From Maricaulis sp. (lineage in GTDB: Bacteria; Pseudomonadota; Alphaproteobacteria; Caulobacterales; Maricaulaceae), in contig JAEPND010000005.1 of the NCBI GenBank assembly GCA_017643585.1, positions 124,001 to 188,000 on the forward strand: DNA of 64,000 nt, written 5' to 3'. Numbering within the stretch: the first letter of the stretch is position 1; the number at the start of each line of letters is the position of its first letter. Below the pieces are notes generated by a model. That model saw only the letters and a program-made list of their open reading frames with translations, had not been told where the DNA came from and ran no database searches. The position numbers were made by a program, and so were the translations under genes. Positions 63,882-64,000 of the stretch are shown here, piece by piece.

Positions 63882-64000
63882 TTATTTGCGCTTGCCCTTG
63901 ATGCCACAGGCAGAGAGGAACGCATCAACATCGGTGGTCCGCTGACGCAGGCGGATACCGGCCCGCTGGCGATTGCGGTCAAGCGCGCGGTTGAGAACAT
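63882..64000 (-). CDS. C-terminal end of an unidentified protein (partial, cut by window)
   Basis: The last 38 codons and a TAA (stop at 63882-63884) are visible on the minus strand, ending DVDAFLSACGIKGKRK. The stretch is Arg-rich before a polar end, with no hydrophobic segment. It converges on yceI with its stop directly past the ancestral yceI stop. I do not recognise it. Other frames of this stretch stay open too, so the frame is chosen by its neat ending. Confidence 0.45.
   Translation of the reverse strand, partial: VLNRALDRNRQRAGIRLRQRTTDVDAFLSACGIKGKRK

Overview
This is a chromosomal window from a GC-rich alphaproteobacterium. The gene content points to the Caulobacterales/Maricaulales group: a two-piece (circularly permuted) tmRNA gene, an alpha-type SspB adaptor, DUF4169 and DUF1244 proteins, an ATP12-family chaperone, a fused STAS-MlaE permease, a promoter matching the Caulobacter-type TTGACG/GCTA pattern, and dense operons with ATGA, TGATG and GTGA start/stop overlaps. 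The genus is an inference. No rRNA, tRNA, insertion sequence, prophage or CRISPR array was found. Both edge genes are cut by the window.

Layout. 0-2.7 kb: an Mla-type lipid ABC transporter (ATPase cut at the left edge, permease) and an MFS permease, all on the minus strand. 2.9-7.2 kb: a compact block with a GT4 glycosyltransferase, a methyltransferase, a squalene-cyclase/prenyltransferase-like toroid protein, then a second methyltransferase and a lipoprotein on the opposite strand. 7.4-9.7 kb: a proline iminopeptidase and an NSS-family sodium symporter. 9.8-15.4 kb (minus): the complete rod-shape operon mreB-mreC-mreD-mrdA-rodA. 15.6-24.4 kb (minus): a TVP38-type membrane protein, a small HTH-like protein, a divergent ketol-acid reductoisomerase, miaA, a Do/DegP protease, hflK-hflC and a thyA-(unknown)-folA operon. 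24.6-28.0 kb: a VOC protein and a large PKD/propeller lipoprotein. 28.2-31.5 kb: the permuted tmRNA gene, an STAS-like protein, sspB, a thioesterase and an MFS permease.

31.5-41.3 kb: fumC, a phytanoyl-CoA-dioxygenase-like protein, several small conserved alphaproteobacterial proteins, a 3-methyladenine glycosylase, a ClC chloride channel, two small unknown proteins (one ending in a FliM/CheZ-like peptide) and a hemerythrin lacking one iron ligand. 41.4-50.8 kb: a UvrD/PcrA helicase, two related exported proteins flanking yccF and prmA, a fatty-acid desaturase, a serine hydrolase, a membrane-anchored LytTR regulator and an XRE/membrane-protein pair with three 16-bp operators upstream. 51-64 kb: the biotin-dependent carboxylase beta chain, two tandem exported paralogues, a FemAB/CelD-like acetyltransferase, the ATP12 chaperone, two large membrane proteins of unknown function, a HAD phosphatase, an RluC-type pseudouridine synthase, the fluoride channel gene crcB, a 33-residue membrane peptide gene, a DUF6624 protein and a yceI gene broken by a 23-bp tandem duplication.

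Functional links: the tmRNA makes a degradation tag and the SspB gene about 0.75 kb downstream makes the adaptor expected to deliver tagged proteins to ClpXP. MreBCD, PBP2 and RodA form one elongasome. ThyA and FolA couple dTMP synthesis to folate recycling. HflKC and the Do protease are envelope quality-control factors. The least understood parts are the glycosyltransferase/toroid block, the operator array with its regulator pair, and the many clade-specific exported proteins.
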